A stretch of 6,205 bases of DNA from Clostridium sp. CAG:221 (GTDB lineage Bacteria > Bacillota > Clostridia > Clostridiales > Clostridiaceae), in NCBI GenBank assembly GCA_000435835.1, contig FR883426.1:1-6205 (forward strand), given 5' to 3'. Below, one piece after another: positions 5,960 to 6,205 of this stretch (its first letter is position 1; each line of letters starts with the position of its first letter). Position numbers and translations under genes: made by a program. Below the pieces are notes generated by a model that was not told where the DNA came from, made no database searches, and saw only the letters and a list, made by a program, of their open reading frames with translations.

Positions 5960-6205
5960 CTATATATTATAAAGTGTTTTTAATTCCTCTATAGAAGGCA
6001 ATTCTGCAATAGCACCTACATTTTTTAGCTTGAAAGCACTTGTTGCAAAACCAATATTTAAAGCTTCTTTTAAAGGGTAATTACTAGTTAGTGCTGTATA
6101 GAATCCACCCCAGAAAGCATCTCCAGCCCCAGTTGTATCTACAACTTCAGTAGCTAAAGTTTTAAATTTAATAGTTTCAGTGCCATTAGAAACTATTGCA
6201 CCATC
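5960..6205 (-). CDS. PfkB-family sugar kinase, probable fructokinase (C-terminal part only)
   Basis: The final 81 codons of a minus-strand gene are present and the start lies beyond the right edge. VVDTTGAGDAFWGGF (residues 21-35 of the visible part) is the second PfkB signature. Its GAGD carries the anion-hole glycines and the catalytic aspartate that removes the proton from the sugar hydroxyl. The ending, with FATSAFKLKNVGAIAELPSIEEL, is the normal end of fructokinase and ribokinase-like proteins. The stop is 22 bp before the phosphorylase ATG, so this is the upstream partner in the operon. Phosphorylation of the fructose released by a sucrose phosphorylase is the simplest role. 2-keto-3-deoxygluconate or another sugar cannot be excluded from the C-terminus alone. 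Confidence 0.88.
   Translation of the reverse strand, partial: DGAIVSNGTETIKFKTLATEVVDTTGAGDAFWGGFYTALTSNYPLKEALNIGFATSAFKLKNVGAIAELPSIEELKTLYNI

Noticed and set aside
1..6205. CRISPR array, tRNA, rRNA, phage or defence genes
   Set aside because: No regularly spaced repeats, tRNA-like cloverleaf, rRNA motifs or defence-type domains were seen on reading either strand.

Overview
The window is very AT-rich (roughly 30% G+C by eye). It has strong GGAGG-type ribosome binding sites, a TTG start and AT-rich codon use. The encoded proteins look like those of Firmicutes, so a Clostridium-type organism is most likely. I cannot name a species. The content is a carbohydrate-uptake neighbourhood centred on sucrose or a related alpha-glucoside.

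Layout, left to right. (1) Positions 1-120 hold the tail of an unseen upstream unit, ending in a rho-independent terminator. (2) A complete GPH-family sugar:cation symporter gene lies at 245-1615 (+). It has its own promoter, which carries a 10-bp-arm inverted repeat and a cre-like site, and its own terminator. (3) Positions 1726-2225 are a decayed zone. On the minus strand it carries a 98-codon remnant, probably of a sugar ABC-transporter solute-binding protein, overlapping a 28-codon fragment of an IS256-family transposase. Upstream of these sit a near-perfect CcpA site (cre) and a cluster of TTTAC half-sites. (4) An AraC-family regulator lies at 2226-3086 (-) and is divergent from a LacI-family, ScrR-like regulator at 3421-4407 (+). 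The 334-bp gap between them contains both promoters. (5) Convergent with the LacI gene is a two-gene minus-strand operon. It consists of a PfkB sugar kinase, cut by the right edge, followed 22 bp later by a GH13 subfamily 18 sucrose phosphorylase-type enzyme (4474-5937).

How the parts fit together is inference. The disaccharide enters through a transporter, possibly the GPH symporter. The GH13_18 enzyme splits it with phosphate to glucose 1-phosphate plus fructose (or fructose 6-phosphate), and the PfkB kinase would phosphorylate free fructose. The LacI protein is the natural candidate repressor, and CcpA would add catabolite repression. The AraC protein resembles alpha-galactoside (MsmR/RafR-type) activators. 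It may once have controlled the now broken solute-binding-protein operon directly downstream of it.

I see no evidence of a wholly new biological system. The points most worth a second look are the acceptor-site residues of the phosphorylase, which look like those of a sucrose 6'-phosphate phosphorylase, the symporter operator, and the orphaned regulatory region in front of the decayed genes.
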